From the NCBI GenBank assembly GCA_029531795.1, contig JAPEIS010000003.1:124001-188000 (forward strand): DNA of 64,000 bases, read 5' to 3'. The DNA comes from Sclerotinia nivalis. Taxonomy: Eukaryota > Ascomycota > Leotiomycetes > Helotiales > Sclerotiniaceae. Shown in pieces: positions 61,885-64,000 of this stretch. The notes beneath the pieces were generated by a model. The model saw only the letters and a list, made by a program, of their open reading frames with translations. It ran no database searches and was not told where the DNA came from. The first letter of the stretch is position 1; each line of letters begins with the position of its first letter. Position numbers and translations under genes: made by a program.

Positions 61885-62911
61885 CTAGAACAATGGAGGG
61901 AAGTTGTGCTTTTCAGCCTGCAACTGCGCAGTTAATGCCACAGCCGAGTTGCAGCCGCTGGCGATGGCAGCTGGAGTAGCCTTGTAGGGAGTGATACAGT
62001 CTCCGGCCGCAAACTCCTCGGACGCTAGTTTGGTGAAATGGAGGTGGCGCTAAGATGTCTCCAGTAGGGTTGACATCAAGACCGAGTTGCTCAATGAATG
62101 GACCTTGGACTGTGGTCTTCGTGTTGTGGACCAGGAACGCCTCTTCTTTTACAGAACCATCCGTGAACTGAATTGTGACCGAAGAGCGGCCGTTATCAAC
62201 GAGGCGTTTGATCTTGCGTGTATCAATCTTGAATGGTGCTTTGGCGAGTGGACTGAGTTGTGCGGCTATATCATCGTCGCCATGGGTGTACAGAGTGACT
62301 TCGTCACTGAGCTGGGCAGCATTTGCTGCTATAACCATGTGAATGCCTGTCATAGGACTGATGGGAGGTACGATGAGAACGCCTGTAGATTTGGCACCGC
62401 GATCTTCGTAACCAAAGCAAAAAAGGCAGTGAAAACTACAAGAATGCATATGAACAGATTCAGTAACTATTGTAATATGATAGCTTTTAGTTTCTCATAG
62501 ACGAAACACGTTCCCTTGCATTCGCTTGGTCCAAATCCCAACGTAGCCCTCACTATCAGGAAAAGTATCAGTCATACCAACGGCCAGGATGATCTTTCGA
62601 AAGTTCCACTCCTTCGCATTTGCGTCGACAAGGATGAAGTGACAGTCGGTTTTCTTCTCGATGCTCGTGACGCCAATGTCAAGGAATTGGATAGTAGAGT
62701 AGCGCGCCAAGATGCTATCTTTGGTTGCGGCTCGGAAATCCTCGGGGTCCTTGTGATCCCAGGTTGGAACCATGTGCATATGAGTTGATTTCTTGTTGCG
62801 GTAGGTCTGGGTGTCAAAAACCACGGCAGTGTGGAGTTGGCGTGCTAGAGCACCTGCCCCGGTAAGTCCAGCTGGACCTCCTCTGATAATGGCAACGTCG
62901 ACGAAATCCAT
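61885..62911 (-). pseudogene. Thioredoxin-reductase-like flavoprotein, frameshifted
   Basis: Remnant or damaged member of the FAD/NAD(P)-dependent class II pyridine nucleotide-disulfide oxidoreductases. Several relatives in fungi (e.g. GliT-type) reduce or form disulfides in secondary metabolites. Minus-strand parts are 62911-62520 and 62435-61885, separated by a GC-AG intron (donor GCAAGG). The start is VDVAIIRGGPAGL, in which Arg replaces the first Gly of the dinucleotide-binding motif, and the redox motif FHCLFCFGYED survives. At about 62008-62014 the frame shifts (one base gained or two lost) just before the FAD-contact motif AGDCITP, which is found in another frame; downstream coding is otherwise intact to a stop at 61885. 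The frame as it stands runs on to a stop about 33 codons past the shift. A sequencing error is possible. Confidence 0.7.
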
Positions 62912-64000
62912 GAAGACGGCTGTTGTGATGACTATGGTAGTTTGGTGCTGTTAGTGGCGGCACTGGATAGCTATATAGGAAATGCAAACGGAAGTGTATA
63001 GCCGAGATTATACATAACGCATGTTGAAATTCACTAGTGAGCTGCAAGTCACGACAGACTTGGATAATTTGGGGAGGTATTATTTCTTGTTGTTTGACAA
63101 GCCACCGATCAAGGCGACCAATTGGTTATGTTCCATCTAGTGATAACGACTTAATATATTGCGCCGCAATTGATCGGGTTGTTGTATGACCGAGTAGACT
63201 TCACCATTTAAAATAATTACAAATTTATACCCTCTGCTATAATAAGATTCTGAATCAAGTAGTTTCGAGAAAACAACTCCCTATCTAGATAGATAGGTAC
63301 CTGAAAGGAGATAAGGGGTTAAAACTTCCGTTCTTCATCGGGGGGAGTAGATTTATGTTAGATTTAGATAATTAATCTTTATATAGTTACTCTCCACTTA
63401 TATTAACTGTTGGTAGGCCTCCGGTGCGTAGGAACCGTAGAATTCATAGTAATACGATATTGAGGTTATTCACAATGAGTGCACCCTTTGGAGGCTGGTA
63501 TAAAGCTGCGCAATTGACCGTCTTAGTGAAAGAAGTTATATTGCGTATAGATTCGAAAGAACTCTATGGAAGCGACGACTATATAAAGGTCGTCGCTTAG
63601 GTGAGTTGCACGTGCTATAAAAGCACTGAAGCTTTAACCGCTCATTTCCTCTAAGATAGCTCGGGTAGGTACCAGGTGTTTGGTGTGGTTGGTACGAAAG
63701 GCGCAGCAGGTAGCTTGTATGATTTGATTGAAAGACTGTAAGTCTGTAAAGGACCCCACAAACGCTCATTTCATTTATCTTTTGACTGCTATTCCATTAC
63801 AGCTTCTGCCCAGATTCTGAACTTTTATTCTCCCCTAGAATTTCAATGCTCTATTTACATCTAACTTTTCATACTACAAAAACACTTAAAAATACAAGTG
63901 GTCAATGTATATCTATAAACTTTTTTTTAAAAATATCATATGTAACCTTTCGAAATTCTTTAAATTTAATACAAATCGAAAAATAATTGAATAAATTAAA
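62912..64000. other. AT-rich window end, no gene
   Basis: About 1.1 kb upstream of the flavoprotein remnant, increasingly AT-rich. Open frames here have no recognisable features. A short perfect hairpin lies at 63570-63598. Confidence 0.5.
63570..63598. repeat. Short perfect palindromic hairpin
   Basis: AAGCGACGAC and its exact complement GTCGTCGCTT flank a 9-nt AT-rich loop. Purpose unknown; could be a terminator-like or regulatory palindrome. Confidence 0.6.

Overview
This is nuclear DNA from a filamentous ascomycete. Genes are sparse and interrupted by many 45-100 bp GT-AG introns, there are no operons, and the content is typically fungal: an APSES regulator of the StuA/ASM-1 type, an AzgA purine permease, PTH11-like rhodopsin-domain proteins and an ascomycete-specific F-box-like family. 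The AT-leaning intergenic DNA and the flavour of the proteins suggest Leotiomycetes, perhaps a Sclerotiniaceae genome such as Botrytis or Sclerotinia. That placement rests on memory of protein families, not on a search.

Layout. 0.3-1.6 kb (-): a seven-TM rhodopsin-domain protein. 3.4-4.4 kb (+): a short-chain dehydrogenase. 6.0-10.1 kb (-): the P5A ATPase Spf1. 11.4-13.5 kb (+): the purine permease AzgA, with GATA motifs and a UaY-like site upstream. 14.9-16.6 kb (-): a second, divergent rhodopsin-domain protein with seven exons, one of 20 nt. 17.7-18.1 kb (-): an unusual intronless eIF1/SUI1 protein. 18.7-18.9 kb: a MITE-like element. 19.9-22.2 kb (-): a coiled-coil protein resembling the SnaD/Cut12 spindle-pole-body group. 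23.1-24.1 kb (-): a BRCT-domain protein.

Next comes about 13 kb (24.1-37.5 kb) with no convincing gene, ending at the StuA-type regulator (37.5-39.9 kb, +). This is probably an extended regulatory and 5'-leader region. 43.1-44.7 kb (+): an F-box-like ascomycete protein. 45.8-46.2 kb (-): a small secreted eight-cysteine protein. 48.2-49.0 kb: a cluster of pyrimidine-rich tandem repeats. 49.5-50.7 kb (-): the NDUFS7/PSST subunit of complex I. 51.3-52.9 kb (-): choline-phosphate cytidylyltransferase. 55.1-56.9 kb (-): a PP2C phosphatase of the Ptc2/3 type, with a GC-AG intron. From 57 kb on, coding content is low; the last recognisable gene (61.9-62.9 kb, -) is a thioredoxin-reductase-like flavoprotein broken by a frameshift.

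Most genes are unrelated housekeeping or regulatory loci, and I see no biosynthetic or defence cluster acting as one system. The most unusual items are the eIF1 paralogue with an enlarged basic loop, the very large region upstream of StuA with a possible hidden N-terminal extension, two short inverted-repeat elements whose arms differ only by transitions, the eight-cysteine secreted protein, and the decayed flavoprotein gene. Exon boundaries were worked out by hand from splice signals and reading phase; every multi-exon model reported here closes in frame.
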